Shown here in pieces: positions 1 to 9,391 of a stretch of 64,000 bases of DNA; within the stretch, counting starts at the first letter, position 1; each line of letters begins with the position of its first letter. Source of the stretch: Clostridia bacterium (GTDB lineage Bacteria; Bacillota; Clostridia; Christensenellales; UMGS416); assembly GCA_016938675.1 (NCBI GenBank), contig JAFGUF010000031.1, positions 264,478-328,477 of the forward strand, read 5' to 3'. Below the pieces are notes generated by a model, which was not told the origin of the DNA, searched no databases, and was given only the letters and a program-made list of their open reading frames with translations. The translations under genes and the position numbers were made by a program.

Positions 1-749
1 TAGAAAGCGGACATGTAAGCAAAGTGGTGTCCATTTATAGTATATTGGATGCTGTAGAGGAGAACCTGCCCAATAAATCAATGTTAGCTATGATAGATTT
101 TAAAAGCCTTGATATTTACAGCGAGCTTATTAATGATAAGTATTCAAAAATAGTTATATACCCTACGGATTTGAATAATGATACGATTGAAAATATTATC
201 AATCTCTCAAACGAAAAAGGAGACATACTGCTCGCAGGCACCCAGTTCACAATGTATGAGCTGAACCAGATGATGATACAGGGACAGGCAATAAGCCTTA
301 TCGTTGCGTTCGCGCTGGTGTTTATTTTCCTTATTTCAAGCTTAAGGAAATTCTCAGTAAGCCTATTTGCAATGTTCCCTATTTTACTGACTACATTGTT
401 TATGTTTGCTTTTCTGGGCCTTACGAATATTTCGCTGAATCTTTTTACTACAACAATATTCAGCATAACAATAGGAGTAGGAATAGACTACGCAATTCAT
501 TACACTTCAATATATCAAGAATATAAAAAGGAGGGCAAAACAAGCAAGGAAGCAGTTGAAGAGGCGCTGCGGTTTTCGTCACGGCCGATTATCGCAAACG
601 CGCTGGGCTTTGCAATGGCCTTAAGCGCACTGATGATATCACCGCTTAAGGTGCATATGTATGTGTCTTCGCTGATGTGGGTTTCCATGATATTGTCATC
701 ATTTTTGAGTCTCTCATTCCTGCCGACTCTTTTGAGGAAGCTTAAATAA
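1..749 (+). CDS. RND/MMPL-family exporter, C-terminal part
   Basis: The frame is open from base 3 to the stop at 747-749, so this is the 3' end of a longer gene that begins before the window; the GTG at 24 is probably internal. The visible residues give a soluble stretch of about 85 residues and then four or five hydrophobic helices. These carry the hallmarks of the second half of an RND/MMPL permease: an FLISSLRK loop, then IGVGIDYAIHY, where the Asp after GxG lies in the proton-relay helix of this superfamily, and a final LPTLLRKLK. The family exports lipids, hopanoids or hydrophobic drugs using the proton gradient. The substrate cannot be told from this fragment. Confidence 0.8.
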   Translation, partial: ESGHVSKVVSIYSILDAVEENLPNKSMLAMIDFKSLDIYSELINDKYSKIVIYPTDLNNDTIENIINLSNEKGDILLAGTQFTMYELNQMMIQGQAISLIVAFALVFIFLISSLRKFSVSLFAMFPILLTTLFMFAFLGLTNISLNLFTTTIFSITIGVGIDYAIHYTSIYQEYKKEGKTSKEAVEEALRFSSRPIIANALGFAMALSALMISPLKVHMYVSSLMWVSMILSSFLSLSFLPTLLRKLK

Positions 750-864
750 AGCGAGAAGAGTTTTTATATACGTTGACAGGGCAAAACCAAAGTGATACCA
801 TTTTAAAAGTGAAATGCTTTATGAGTATCACTTTTTTATTACGCAGAAAATAAGGAGAATTGAT

Positions 865-1428
865 TTGAGCAAAAAATGCGCCATATGCGGAGAGAAGATA
901 AATTTTCTATCGGAAAACAGCCTGAGCAGTGACTACAAAAACATTAAAATATGCTTTACATGCTATGAGTATGTAGCCACGGGCTCTAAGGGCAGCAAAA
1001 AGGCAATAGATATTTTAAAGAGCAGATACAGAAGCGACATTGCCGACAAAGTAAAAAAATATATTGATTCACAGAATATCGATGTAGGCAGGAAAAGCGC
1101 CGAAGAAGAAAAAGATACATTTATAGACCTGGTAAGCAGCAATGAGAACGGAAAAGAAAAAACTGGTGTCAAGCAAAATAGTACAGAAAAAAATAATATA
1201 ATATGGATGGATAAGCTGTCCGATGCGAAAAGAGATAGGCTTATAAGGATAAAAATAGCATCAACTATGCTTTTATTTGCATTTGCTTTATTTGGACCGT
1301 TGGCCAGTCTTTATCTTTTTACTCAGGGTTACGGCGGCGCGGAATCAATCATAATGCTTGTTGTCAGCCTGGGCTTTGCCTTGGTTTTTGGATTTATTAA
1401 AGCTATTCTGACAGCAGTTATTAACTGA
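865..1428 (+). CDS. zinc-ribbon membrane protein, function unknown
   Basis: A 187-residue protein if it starts at the TTG at 865, which follows a good ribosome site (TAAGGAG, 851-857). An upstream ATG at 814 in the same frame has no such site. The N-terminus has a CAICG pair and a CFTC pair about 30 residues later, a typical four-Cys zinc ribbon. A charged linker follows, then two hydrophobic helices near the C-terminus. I do not recognise the family. The gene lies just upstream of the glycosylase gene in the same direction (about 11 bases apart), so they may be co-transcribed. Confidence 0.65.
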   Translation: MSKKCAICGEKINFLSENSLSSDYKNIKICFTCYEYVATGSKGSKKAIDILKSRYRSDIADKVKKYIDSQNIDVGRKSAEEEKDTFIDLVSSNENGKEKTGVKQNSTEKNNIIWMDKLSDAKRDRLIRIKIASTMLLFAFALFGPLASLYLFTQGYGGAESIIMLVVSLGFALVFGFIKAILTAVIN

Positions 1429-1439
1429 AAAGAGTGCAT

Positions 1440-2585
1440 ATGGGTGATGCTTTGAAAATAACAAAGAGACAGGCAAAAAGATTTCTGCTTTTAAAGCACG
1501 GCTTGCTAGGCGCGCATAAATTTGAAGGAAAGCAGGGCATATACGACTATGTCAGGCAGGCAGGCTGCTTGCAGTATGATCCAATAGACGTATGCGGCAA
1601 AAATCATGAACTTGTGCTTTTTTCGAAAGTGAAGGGGTTCTCGAAAGAGGATATTTACAGCTTGCTATACGATGAAAGACGGCTGATTGACTGGTTTGAC
1701 AAGTGCATGTCAATAATGCCTATGGATGACTGGCCATATTTTGAAAACGCGCGCAAAACAGGGCTTTTCGACGCGTCTGAAAGGCCGCAGGTGGACGAGG
1801 CTGCTGAACGAGTGCTGGAGTATATAAAGCTGAACGGCGCTATATGCTCATCGGACATTGAATCGGAAACAAAGGCCGACTGGTACTGGGGGCCGACGTC
1901 CATTGCGAGGGCGGCGCTGGAACGGCTCTATTACAGGGGCAGGCTGATCATTCACCACAAGAAGAATACCCGCAAATTCTATGACTTGCCGGAGAGGCAT
2001 ATAGACGACGATTTGCTGAACATGAAAAACCCAAATGAAACATTGCAGCAGCAGATAGACTGGCATGTATTGAGGCGCATAGGCGGCGTAGGCATGCTCC
2101 ATCGCTCAGCCAGCGACGCGCTTATCAGCATAGGCGGCATGAAAGCAGCCGAAAGAGATGCGGCATTTGATAATCTAATGAAGCAGAACCTAATAGTAGA
2201 AGTGCATGTAGACGGTATCCAGAAGCCGTTTTATTATAAGGCAGAAGATATGCCTATCATGCAGATGGCTGCAAGCGAAGATGAATATATGAAAAGAGTG
2301 GAATTTATCGCGCCGCTTGACAACATGATGTGGGATAGAAATATAATAAACGAGCTATTTGATTTCCATTACAGATGGGAGATATACACTCCCGCTGCTA
2401 AGAGAGCCTATGGATACTATGTGCTGCCTGTGCTAAACGGCGAGGAGATGGCGGGCAGGATAGAGATAAAGAGGGACAAAAAGGCAAAGCGTATGATGAT
2501 AGAAAACATGTGGATTGATGATGGCGATAAGCGGCTTCTCGATGAGATTGATAAGAAAATTATCCTGATGACTGAGGCTTTGTAA
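1440..2585 (+). CDS. winged-helix DNA glycosylase, AlkX/YcaQ-like (HTH_42 family)
   Basis: A 381-residue protein of the HTH_42 (formerly DUF1006) family. Characterised members are AlkZ, which acts on azinomycin lesions, and E. coli YcaQ/AlkX, which unhooks interstrand crosslinks and removes N7-alkyl adducts. The catalytic loop reads QYD at residues 45-47 (context LQYDPID). This is the Q-hydrophobic-D form typical of YcaQ rather than the Q-x-Q form of AlkZ. Other recognisable stretches are the WFDKCMSIMP and WGPTSIARAALERLYYRG regions of the tandem winged helices. The ATG at 1440 is preferred over the GTG at 1434 because AAAAGAG (1427-1433) is then correctly spaced. A role in alkylation or crosslink repair follows from the family; the substrate is inferred. 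Confidence 0.8.
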   Translation: MGDALKITKRQAKRFLLLKHGLLGAHKFEGKQGIYDYVRQAGCLQYDPIDVCGKNHELVLFSKVKGFSKEDIYSLLYDERRLIDWFDKCMSIMPMDDWPYFENARKTGLFDASERPQVDEAAERVLEYIKLNGAICSSDIESETKADWYWGPTSIARAALERLYYRGRLIIHHKKNTRKFYDLPERHIDDDLLNMKNPNETLQQQIDWHVLRRIGGVGMLHRSASDALISIGGMKAAERDAAFDNLMKQNLIVEVHVDGIQKPFYYKAEDMPIMQMAASEDEYMKRVEFIAPLDNMMWDRNIINELFDFHYRWEIYTPAAKRAYGYYVLPVLNGEEMAGRIEIKRDKKAKRMMIENMWIDDGDKRLLDEIDKKIILMTEAL

Positions 2586-2684
2586 TAGCCTTTAGCCTAT
2601 TGAATCAAATATAAAACATTTAGGGCTAATAATCAGTATATAAAAATATTCAAAAATTAGTTACATTCATATGATGATAATATG

Positions 2685-2738
2685 TTGACAAAGAAAGTTA
2701 GCTATGATAAACTTATCACAAAGTTAGCAAAGGCTAAT
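2685..2738 (+). promoter_or_regulatory. feo promoter with nested palindromic regulator boxes
   Basis: TTGACA at 2685-2690 and TAAACT at 2708-2713, 17 bases apart, form a promoter for feoA. Overlapping and following it are GTTAGCTATGATAAAC (2697-2712), the perfect palindrome GATAA-AC-TTATC (2706-2717) and GTTAGCAAAGGCTAAT (2723-2738, arms TTAGC/GCTAA). The GTTAGC..GCTAA layout resembles boxes bound by DtxR/IdeR-type iron regulators. That identification is inference from pattern only. Confidence 0.6.
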
Positions 2739-2755
2739 AGAGCAGGAGGTGCAAG

Positions 2756-2968
2756 ATGCCTTTATCGGAAGTAAAGCTTAACCAAACATATACTGTTGAT
2801 AAGATTGACATCGAGAGGGACGATATGAAGAAGTTTCTTTTTTCGCTGGGTGTTTATCCGGGTGAGAGAATAACCATTATATCCAAGCTTTCATCAAATT
2901 ATATTATCAACATAAAGGATGCAAGATACAGCATAGACAAAGACTTGGCAAAGGCCATACACGTTTAG
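2756..2968 (+). CDS. feoA: ferrous iron transport protein A
   Basis: A 70-residue SH3-like FeoA protein, the usual length for the family. It includes the typical LGVYPGERITIISK turn (FeoA proteins have LGLxPGxxVxV) and ends with a strand leading to the C-terminal valine. A strong AGGAGGT (2744-2750) precedes the ATG. FeoA is a small cytosolic partner of FeoB needed for ferrous iron uptake. It sits 67 bases before feoB, with another putative regulator box in the gap. The assignment is firm from fold, length and neighbour. Confidence 0.92.
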   Translation: MPLSEVKLNQTYTVDKIDIERDDMKKFLFSLGVYPGERITIISKLSSNYIINIKDARYSIDKDLAKAIHV

Positions 2969-3005
2969 CACGCTGCATAGAGCAGCACATTTTTTTACAA
3001 ACAAA

Positions 3006-3021
3006 GTTATCATAGGCTAAC
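3006..3021 (+). promoter_or_regulatory. second regulator-like box between feoA and feoB
   Basis: GTTATCATAGGCTAAC lies just before the feoB ribosome site. Its reverse complement closely matches the box at 2697-2712 in the feoA promoter (GTTAGC-TATGATAA with one inserted base), so the same regulator may bind both. No clear promoter is visible in the gap. Confidence 0.45.
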
Positions 3022-3035
3022 AATAGGAGGAAATT

Positions 3036-5015
3036 ATGAGGATTGCTTTGGCAGGCAACCCCAACAGCGGCAAAACAACACTGTTCAATTCCATAACCGG
3101 AAAGCAGGAACATGTGGGCAACTGGGCTGGGGTGACGGTTGACAAAAAACAGGGAAACATTAGAAGAATATATAACCCATCCGGCGAAAGAATAACCGTT
3201 ATTGATCTGCCGGGCGCTTATTCAGCATCCCCATATACCAGCGAAGAGACCATAACTAAGGATTTTATTTTAAATGAAAAGCCTGATGTGATAATTAATA
3301 TCGTTGACTCATCAAATTTAAGCAGAAGCCTGTTTTTCACAACGCAGCTTCTTGAGATGAAAATACCTGTTGTTATAGCGCTTAATAAGGCTGATATACT
3401 TGAGAAGAAAGGCAACGAAATCGACCTGCGCGAATTAAGCCATATGCTTAACTGCCCGGTTATCAAAACATCAGCAGTGAAGTCATCATCGAACGGCCTT
3501 AAGGAGCTGATAGACGCTGCACATAAGGCTGCTGCAAATGGAGCAGAAGACAAAGTAGCACAAAAAACTGACAGGGATGAGGCGATCAGCGACGAAGACA
3601 GATTCCAACATGTGAAGCAAATAGTAGCGAAGGTTGAGAAAAGGAAAAAGACTTCCGACAGGCAGACAATTCAGGATAAGGCCGACAGGATAGTTGCCAG
3701 CAGGTGGCTTGGCATACCCATATTTGCGGGAGTAATTTTTCTCGTTTTTTCTCTGTCGCAGGCATGGCTTGGGCCGTGGCTTGCCGACATGCTTGTAGGA
3801 CTGATAGATTCCCTCTATGTGCTGGCTGAGCGGCTTATGGCAGGCAACGTTTCGCCGGTGCTGCAGAGCATTCTTCTGGATGGAATAATTGGCGGTGTAG
3901 GGGCTGTAGTAGGGTTTCTGCCTCTTATCATGGTGCTCTTTTTCTTTCTGGCATTGCTTGAAGACTGCGGCTACATGGCAAGGGTAGCTATGCTGATGGA
4001 CAGGTATTTTAAGAAGGTGGGCTTGTCCGGCAAATCCATCATTCCGATGGTCGTTGGAACGGGCTGCGCAGTGCCGGGAATTATGGCAACCCGCACAATT
4101 AAAAGCATAAGGCAGAGGCGGACAACTGCAATGCTTGCACCATTTATGCCATGTGGAGCTAAGCTTCCAATCATTGCGCTTTTCGCCGGAGTGTTTTTCG
4201 GAGAAAACGGATGGATTGGCACAATAATGTACTTTCTTGGCATAGCAATCATAGTTGTTGGTGCTGTCATTATTAGAAAAATCACAGGTGATAACTCAAC
4301 ATCATACTTTATTATTGAGCTTCCAGAATACAGATGGCCGAGCATAAAGAGAGCCTTTCTATCCATGCTGAGCAGGGCAAAGGCATTTATAGTGAAGGCG
4401 GGTACTGTGATACTGGTATGCAATGTTATTGTTCAGATGCTGCAGACCTTTACGTTGGACCTTCAGATTGCACAGAACACTTCCGATAGTATTTTGGCGA
4501 TTATATCATCACCTGCAGCCGTTCTTCTCGTTCCGCTGGGATTTGGCATGTGGCAATTTGCTGCGGCTGCAATCACCGGATTAATAGCAAAAGAGAATGT
4601 TGTCGGCACATTGGCAGTTGTGTTCTCAATCAGCAATTTTATTAACACAGATGACCTAGCTTTGGTGGGTGATGCAGCAGCTGTGCAGAGCGTGCTCGGA
4701 ATAGGCTCTGTAGCCGCTCTATCGTATCTGGTATTCAATCTTTTCACGCCTCCCTGCGTTGCGGCGATTGCTGCAATGCGCACTGAACTTGAATCAAATA
4801 AATGGTTCATGGGGGCAATAGCCTTTCAGTTGGCAATGGGGTATGTGCTTTCGTTTTTTGTTTATCAACTGGGAACCCTATTTACAACCGGAACATTCGG
4901 AGACGGGTTCATTTGGGGGCTTGCAGCGGTTTCTGTTATATTCGGGTATATTGCCTTCTTGATGTTCAAACGCAAGAGACAAGACGCATATCTGCCGAGA
5001 AAAGCAGAGGTATAG
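3036..5015 (+). CDS. feoB: ferrous iron transporter FeoB
   Basis: A 659-residue Fe(II) transporter of the inner membrane. The N-terminal GTPase has G1 GNPNSGKTT (7-15), the G2 region around VGNWAGVTVD, G3 DLPG (57-60) and G4 NKAD (117-120). A linker of about 60 residues leads to a polytopic domain from about residue 225. This contains the Gate motifs, with conserved cysteines in VGTGCAVPGI and MPCGAKLPI, and a second Gate repeat around NLFTPPCVAAI. The start follows AGGAGG at 3025. It lies between feoA and a Cys-rich peptide gene that begins one base after the feoB stop, a standard Clostridial feo operon. Confidence 0.95.
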   Translation: MRIALAGNPNSGKTTLFNSITGKQEHVGNWAGVTVDKKQGNIRRIYNPSGERITVIDLPGAYSASPYTSEETITKDFILNEKPDVIINIVDSSNLSRSLFFTTQLLEMKIPVVIALNKADILEKKGNEIDLRELSHMLNCPVIKTSAVKSSSNGLKELIDAAHKAAANGAEDKVAQKTDRDEAISDEDRFQHVKQIVAKVEKRKKTSDRQTIQDKADRIVASRWLGIPIFAGVIFLVFSLSQAWLGPWLADMLVGLIDSLYVLAERLMAGNVSPVLQSILLDGIIGGVGAVVGFLPLIMVLFFFLALLEDCGYMARVAMLMDRYFKKVGLSGKSIIPMVVGTGCAVPGIMATRTIKSIRQRRTTAMLAPFMPCGAKLPIIALFAGVFFGENGWIGTIMYFLGIAIIVVGAVIIRKITGDNSTSYFIIELPEYRWPSIKRAFLSMLSRAKAFIVKAGTVILVCNVIVQMLQTFTLDLQIAQNTSDSILAIISSPAAVLLVPLGFGMWQFAAAAITGLIAKENVVGTLAVVFSISNFINTDDLALVGDAAAVQSVLGIGSVAALSYLVFNLFTPPCVAAIAAMRTELESNKWFMGAIAFQLAMGYVLSFFVYQLGTLFTTGTFGDGFIWGLAAVSVIFGYIAFLMFKRKRQDAYLPRKAEV

Positions 5016-5016
5016 T

Positions 5017-5157
5017 ATGAAAACAGGCAATATAATAGTTATAATAATTATTGCGGCCATCTTAGTGCTGGCAGTTATTAAGATAATAAAGGATAAAAAA
5101 AGAGGCGCAAAGTGCACAGGCTGCGGAGAGTGCTGCAGCAACTGCCCATATAAATAA
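5017..5157 (+). CDS. FeoB-associated Cys-rich membrane peptide
   Basis: A 46-residue peptide whose ATG begins one base after the feoB stop, so it is translationally coupled. Residues 6-24 are one very hydrophobic helix (NIIVIIIIAAILVLAVI). A basic stretch follows, then a cytosolic tail with five cysteines in CTGCGECCSNC. This matches the FeoB-associated Cys-rich family (PF12669), known only by its position after feoB. The tail looks fit to bind iron or zinc, perhaps receiving Fe(II) at the exit of FeoB; that role is inference. Confidence 0.85.
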   Translation: MKTGNIIVIIIIAAILVLAVIKIIKDKKRGAKCTGCGECCSNCPYK

Positions 5158-5203
5158 ATATCGTGATGCTAAGGCAAATATCCTTGTTGATAAATAGTTA
5201 TTC

Positions 5204-5231
5204 TTGAAAAACAATTTTTACATGATAAAAT
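5204..5231 (+). promoter_or_regulatory. promoter of the RCC1-repeat gene
   Basis: TTGAAA (5204-5209) and TAAAAT (5226-5231), 16 bases apart. The start codon lies only eight bases past the -10 element, so the transcript may carry almost no leader. Confidence 0.5.
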
Positions 5232-5238
5232 ATATATC

Positions 5239-6654
5239 ATGAAACATGCAAAAACACAAAAGAGGCTGACAAGAGAGCAGAAAAGGAAACACGAGATTCT
5301 AGTAAAGGCATCTATTGCCTCCATTTCATTACTTGTAATTATAATAACGTTTCTTATAGTTTTCTTTGTAGCGGACATAAAGTACTTCGACTACAGGGAT
5401 GCAATAAAGCTAAGGAATAAAGACCAGTTTGATGAAGCCATAGTGATGTTTGAAAACCTCAAGGATTATAAGGACGCTCCCGAGCAGGTGAAAGAAACAT
5501 ATTATATGAAGGCATTTTGGTTTATGGAAAACGAGCAGTATGATGCCGCTTCATATATTTTTGGCAGCCTTGGTGACTACAAGGACTGCGAATCCCGCCT
5601 GACCTGGGCATACTATAAATGGGCAAGGCAGATGGTGGCTCTTAATGAATTTGACGGGGCAATAACCCTTTTTACGATTGCAGGCACATACAGCGATTCG
5701 AAGGAGCAGATAACAGAGACAAATTATCTAAAGGCGATATACCTTATGGAGAACGGCCAGCCAATTGAGGCGATAGAGATTTTCATGAGTATTATGACCT
5801 ATAAAGATGTAAAATCGCGTATACTGAACTATTACATAGACCTTAATAATCGCTATGTATCGGCGGGGATAAAGTATTCCGCGGGGGTAAACGAAGACGG
5901 AACGGTATCATTGGCCGGCGATTACAGCCCGCTAGCCACAGTAAAGAACTGGACCGGAATAAGCACTATTGACTGCGGAGATGAGTTCCTAGCCGGCCTT
6001 ACGACCGAAGGAAGGGTGCTGGTATCCGGCAATAATGAATACGGCGAAAAGGACGCGCAGGAATGGGGCAGCATAGTGCAGATAAGCGCGGGCGGCGGAC
6101 ACATAGCTGCGCTCCGAAATGACGGCACTGTGAAGGCTGTTGGATTCGCGCTATATAATCAGTGCGCGGTAGGCGACTGGAAAAATATTGTGCAGATAAG
6201 CTGCGGGCAAAACTACACAGTCGGGCTTAAAGCGGACGGCACAGCCAGGGCGACTGGCGAATGGGTGCAGGGCCAGTGCAAGGTAAAAGACTGGACAGGG
6301 ATTATGCAGATAGATGCCGGAAAGAACCACACAGTAGGATTGAAACTGGACGGAACAGTGATAGCAACGGGTGATAATTCATACGGCCAGTGCAATATTG
6401 ATGATTGGCAGGATATTGCCTATGTCAGTGCAGGGGATAATTTCACTCTGGGGATCAAATCTGACGGCAGCGTAATAGCAACAGGTGATAATTCATACGG
6501 CCAGTGCAATGTTGAGGGCTGGAAAGACGTAATATATGTATACGCAGGGAATTATCATTCAATCGGCCTTAAGTCAGACGGCACTGCCCTAGCAGCGGGA
6601 TGGAACGGTGAGGGTCAGTGCGCAACTGCATGGGGTGATATAAAAATCAAATAA
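5239..6654 (+). CDS. membrane-anchored RCC1-repeat (beta-propeller) protein
   Basis: A 471-residue protein. Residues 1-21 are basic and 22-48 form one transmembrane helix. Residues 50-200 hold several helical units with a recurrent (x)DYKDxxxR/E signature, resembling TPR-like repeats seen in Clostridial surface proteins. From about 205 to the end there are about six RCC1-type blades of about 41 residues each. These carry repeated ISCG/ISAG..HT.GLK.DGT, ATGDNSYGQC and DW elements, enough for a propeller. The charge pattern suggests the C-terminal part is extracytoplasmic. No ribosome site is visible before the ATG. The ligand is unknown; binding of protein or glycan is a guess. Confidence 0.75.
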   Translation: MKHAKTQKRLTREQKRKHEILVKASIASISLLVIIITFLIVFFVADIKYFDYRDAIKLRNKDQFDEAIVMFENLKDYKDAPEQVKETYYMKAFWFMENEQYDAASYIFGSLGDYKDCESRLTWAYYKWARQMVALNEFDGAITLFTIAGTYSDSKEQITETNYLKAIYLMENGQPIEAIEIFMSIMTYKDVKSRILNYYIDLNNRYVSAGIKYSAGVNEDGTVSLAGDYSPLATVKNWTGISTIDCGDEFLAGLTTEGRVLVSGNNEYGEKDAQEWGSIVQISAGGGHIAALRNDGTVKAVGFALYNQCAVGDWKNIVQISCGQNYTVGLKADGTARATGEWVQGQCKVKDWTGIMQIDAGKNHTVGLKLDGTVIATGDNSYGQCNIDDWQDIAYVSAGDNFTLGIKSDGSVIATGDNSYGQCNVEGWKDVIYVYAGNYHSIGLKSDGTALAAGWNGEGQCATAWGDIKIK

Positions 6655-6672
6655 TGATTTGGACGACAGTAT

Positions 6673-6704
6673 AAAAATCCTTCATGATGTGAAGGATTTT
6701 TTAT
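6673..6704 (+). terminator. rho-independent terminator after the RCC1 gene
   Basis: Perfect 12-bp stem AAAAATCCTTCA (6673-6684) with its complement at 6690-6701, five-base loop, T-rich tail. Confidence 0.85.
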
Positions 6705-6777
6705 TCATATTTCGTACAATAAACTGGGATAATTGATTGTTAATATAATCACATAAATTTTTTATGTGAGGTTAAAA

Positions 6778-8649
6778 ATGAAAAAGTTGACCAGAAAGAA
6801 AATCATTTTATACATAGCGATTATAGTTTTGATAATCGCGGTTGTATTAATAAGCAAGGTGATTAAGGACAAGAAAGAAAGAATGGAGCAATTTGAAGTT
6901 ACACCCTCAACCGCCGTGGCATCTATTACGGATATTGGTATATATATACCTGCAAGCGGCACAATAAGCTCCGGGAACACTGTATCAGTACCTTCGAATA
7001 CTCAAGGAAAAGTAACAGAGATTTATTTCAAACCAGGGGATTTCGTGAACGCAGGTGAAACAATAGCGTCAATTGAAGAAGGAACTCTGACCGAGCTGAT
7101 AAAAACAACACAATCAAGCATCGATTCAAAAAGGAGCAGCATCGACCAGTATGATAATGAAACACAGGAGTATACTATTAAATCTACTGTAAAAGGGAGA
7201 GTAAAGGAAATTAACGTAAAGTATGTGAGCTATGGGGTATCTGAAGAATATAGGCAGAGGGCAGAAGATATTGAGAAAGAGTACGGATATCTGGTCGCAA
7301 TTGCATTGGGAAATTCAATGTATATTAAGGTTACTGAAAATACTGAGCTTTTCGAAGTAGGACAAGAAGTGGATGCAGTCATTCATCAGAGCGATGGCGA
7401 CCAGCGCGTATACAGTGGGGCATATGTCGAAAGAATCGAGGAAGGTACTGTATATATCTATCTGGATTCAAATATATATGATGGAAATGTAAATGCGGAT
7501 GTATATACATCTGACGGCAAGGATAAGATAGCCAGGGGTACAACTGAATACTCAGGTATGGAGTATATTGTAGGTGCAAAGGGATATATTGAAGCGACCA
7601 GTACATATACAAACCAGTTAGTGAATGAAGGAGACATACTGTACTACTCATATTCAAACATAAGCCAGAGCCTTATGGATATGTATGAAGAGCTTGAATC
7701 GCTGGAGGAGGATATGGCTGAACTGCAGGAAGAATATGAAAACCTTAATATAACTGTTCCTGTAAGCGGATTTATAGAAAGCCTTAATATTTCCGAAGGG
7801 GACAGCGTGAGCACTGATTCAGCGGTGTTCACAATTGCAGATACATCGCTCTGGACGGCTACAGTAAGCGTAGACGAACTGGATATAAACAGCGTTGATA
7901 TAGGAATGCCAGCGGTTGTTGAAATAGATGCGATACCTGATGAAGAATTTGTGGGCACTGTACAGAGGATATCCTATGTAGGTACAAATTCAAACGGAGT
8001 AACAACATATACAGTTGAGATTGAAATTCCTTCCGATGAAAGGTTCAAGCTAAACATGAATGCATCAAGTGAAATAGAGGTACAAAAAGTGGAAAGTGTG
8101 GTAAGCGTTCCTATTCAGGCAGTAAGATATCAGGGTAATACAGCCTACGTTTTGATTTACGCAGACCGTACAGAGGAAGAAATAGAGGAAATCAAGTCAC
8201 AGATATTGGATACGCAGAAGGCTGCAGAAAAAATTTCTCAGATGGACCAGAAAGAAATGCAGGAATATATTGCTGAGATGCGAAATGGGAAAGGCAATCT
8301 AGGCTCAATGCCAGAGGATGGCTTTTCTCCAACAGGGATACAGGATGGCACAATGCCAGAAATAGACACAGGAGACGCGGGCTTTGGAAACATGCAGGAG
8401 TTCTTTATAAATACCAGTAATTTAAATATTGCAGAGCAACTCTATGGAGAAGTAGTAATTGTTGAAGTAGGCATTCAGGATGAAACAAATATAGAGATCA
8501 TAAGCGGCCTAAGCGCGGGCGACATCGTATTGTTAACTACAACGGAATCTGATTCATCATCTGAAAGTGCATTTAGCGGCCCAGGCGGTATGAGCGGCTT
8601 CAGTAGCTTCGGTGGCATGGACGGCAGAATTGGCGCAGGGCCGGGCTGA
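6778..8649 (+). CDS. MacA/HlyD-like efflux adaptor (membrane fusion protein)
   Basis: A 623-residue adaptor anchored by one N-terminal helix (about residues 8-26). A first barrel-sandwich (lipoyl) half lies at 55-100 ([26 protein letters not shown]). An inserted region of more than 150 residues and a short coiled coil ([20 protein letters not shown]) follow. The second lipoyl half ([17 protein letters not shown]), a beta-barrel domain and a membrane-proximal domain come next. The C-terminus is rich in Gly, Ser and Met. The ATG at 6778 is chosen because GTGAGGT (6766-6772) then acts as the ribosome site. It probably links the MacB-like permease to the cell surface, as in Gram-positive peptide exporters. 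The substrate is unknown. Confidence 0.85.
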   Translation: MKKLTRKKIILYIAIIVLIIAVVLISKVIKDKKERMEQFEVTPSTAVASITDIGIYIPASGTISSGNTVSVPSNTQGKVTEIYFKPGDFVNAGETIASIEEGTLTELIKTTQSSIDSKRSSIDQYDNETQEYTIKSTVKGRVKEINVKYVSYGVSEEYRQRAEDIEKEYGYLVAIALGNSMYIKVTENTELFEVGQEVDAVIHQSDGDQRVYSGAYVERIEEGTVYIYLDSNIYDGNVNADVYTSDGKDKIARGTTEYSGMEYIVGAKGYIEATSTYTNQLVNEGDILYYSYSNISQSLMDMYEELESLEEDMAELQEEYENLNITVPVSGFIESLNISEGDSVSTDSAVFTIADTSLWTATVSVDELDINSVDIGMPAVVEIDAIPDEEFVGTVQRISYVGTNSNGVTTYTVEIEIPSDERFKLNMNASSEIEVQKVESVVSVPIQAVRYQGNTAYVLIYADRTEEEIEEIKSQILDTQKAAEKISQMDQKEMQEYIAEMRNGKGNLGSMPEDGFSPTGIQDGTMPEIDTGDAGFGNMQEFFINTSNLNIAEQLYGEVVIVEVGIQDETNIEIISGLSAGDIVLLTTTESDSSSESAFSGPGGMSGFSSFGGMDGRIGAGPG

Positions 8650-8680
8650 CAGGCTTGCGCAGTGGAAAGCGGGTTATAAA

Positions 8681-9391
8681 ATGAGTGTACTAATAGAAAT
8701 GAAAAATATGTACAAGATATACGAAATGGGGACTGAGAAGGTGCATGCTCTTGACGGTGTCAATTTGAAAATAAATAAAGGTGAGTATGTAGCTATTGTG
8801 GGCCCTTCCGGCTCCGGTAAATCGACATTAATGAATATGATAGGATGCTTGGATGTTCCAACATCAGGAGAGTATTTGTTAGTGGGCCAGGATATATCAA
8901 AGATGAGTGACAGGGAACTGACGATGATACGGCGTCGAAAAATAGGATTTATCTTTCAGCAGTTCAACCTGCTAAAAAAATCAACAGCCCTGGAAAATGT
9001 GGAATTGCCGGCGATGTACAACGGAAACGATAGCAAAGAGAGAAAAAAGCTTGCCTTAGCGGCACTTGAGGCAGTAGGATTAGGCGACAGAACTAAGCAC
9101 AGGCCAACGGAACTTTCGGGAGGGCAGCAGCAGCGAGTAGCTATAGCTAGGGCGTTGGTCAACGATCCACCTGTTATACTTGCGGATGAGCCCACAGGAA
9201 ACCTAGACTCAAAGTCGGGTGAAGACATAATGGAAATGATAGAAAATCTGCACGGTAAGGGCAATACTATTATACTGATAACTCATGACAAGGATATAGC
9301 AGAACACGCAACAAGAGTAATAAATATATTAGATGGAAGAATAACAAGTGACAAATACAGCGAGAAGCAAAGGAAAGGAGTTGCAAAATGA
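8681..9391 (+). CDS. MacB-type ABC transporter ATPase
   Basis: A 236-residue nucleotide-binding subunit of the LolD/MacB class. It has Walker [11 protein letters not shown]-loop FIFQQFNLL, signature [15 protein letters not shown], Walker [12 protein letters not shown] and switch His in LITHDKD. The ATG at 8681 gives the normal family start ([16 protein letters not shown]); an upstream extension in the same frame would overlap the adaptor gene. Its last bases overlap the permease start (ATGA, 9388-9391), so the two are coupled. It powers conformational change in the permease. Confidence 0.93.
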   Translation: MSVLIEMKNMYKIYEMGTEKVHALDGVNLKINKGEYVAIVGPSGSGKSTLMNMIGCLDVPTSGEYLLVGQDISKMSDRELTMIRRRKIGFIFQQFNLLKKSTALENVELPAMYNGNDSKERKKLALAALEAVGLGDRTKHRPTELSGGQQQRVAIARALVNDPPVILADEPTGNLDSKSGEDIMEMIENLHGKGNTIILITHDKDIAEHATRVINILDGRITSDKYSEKQRKGVAK

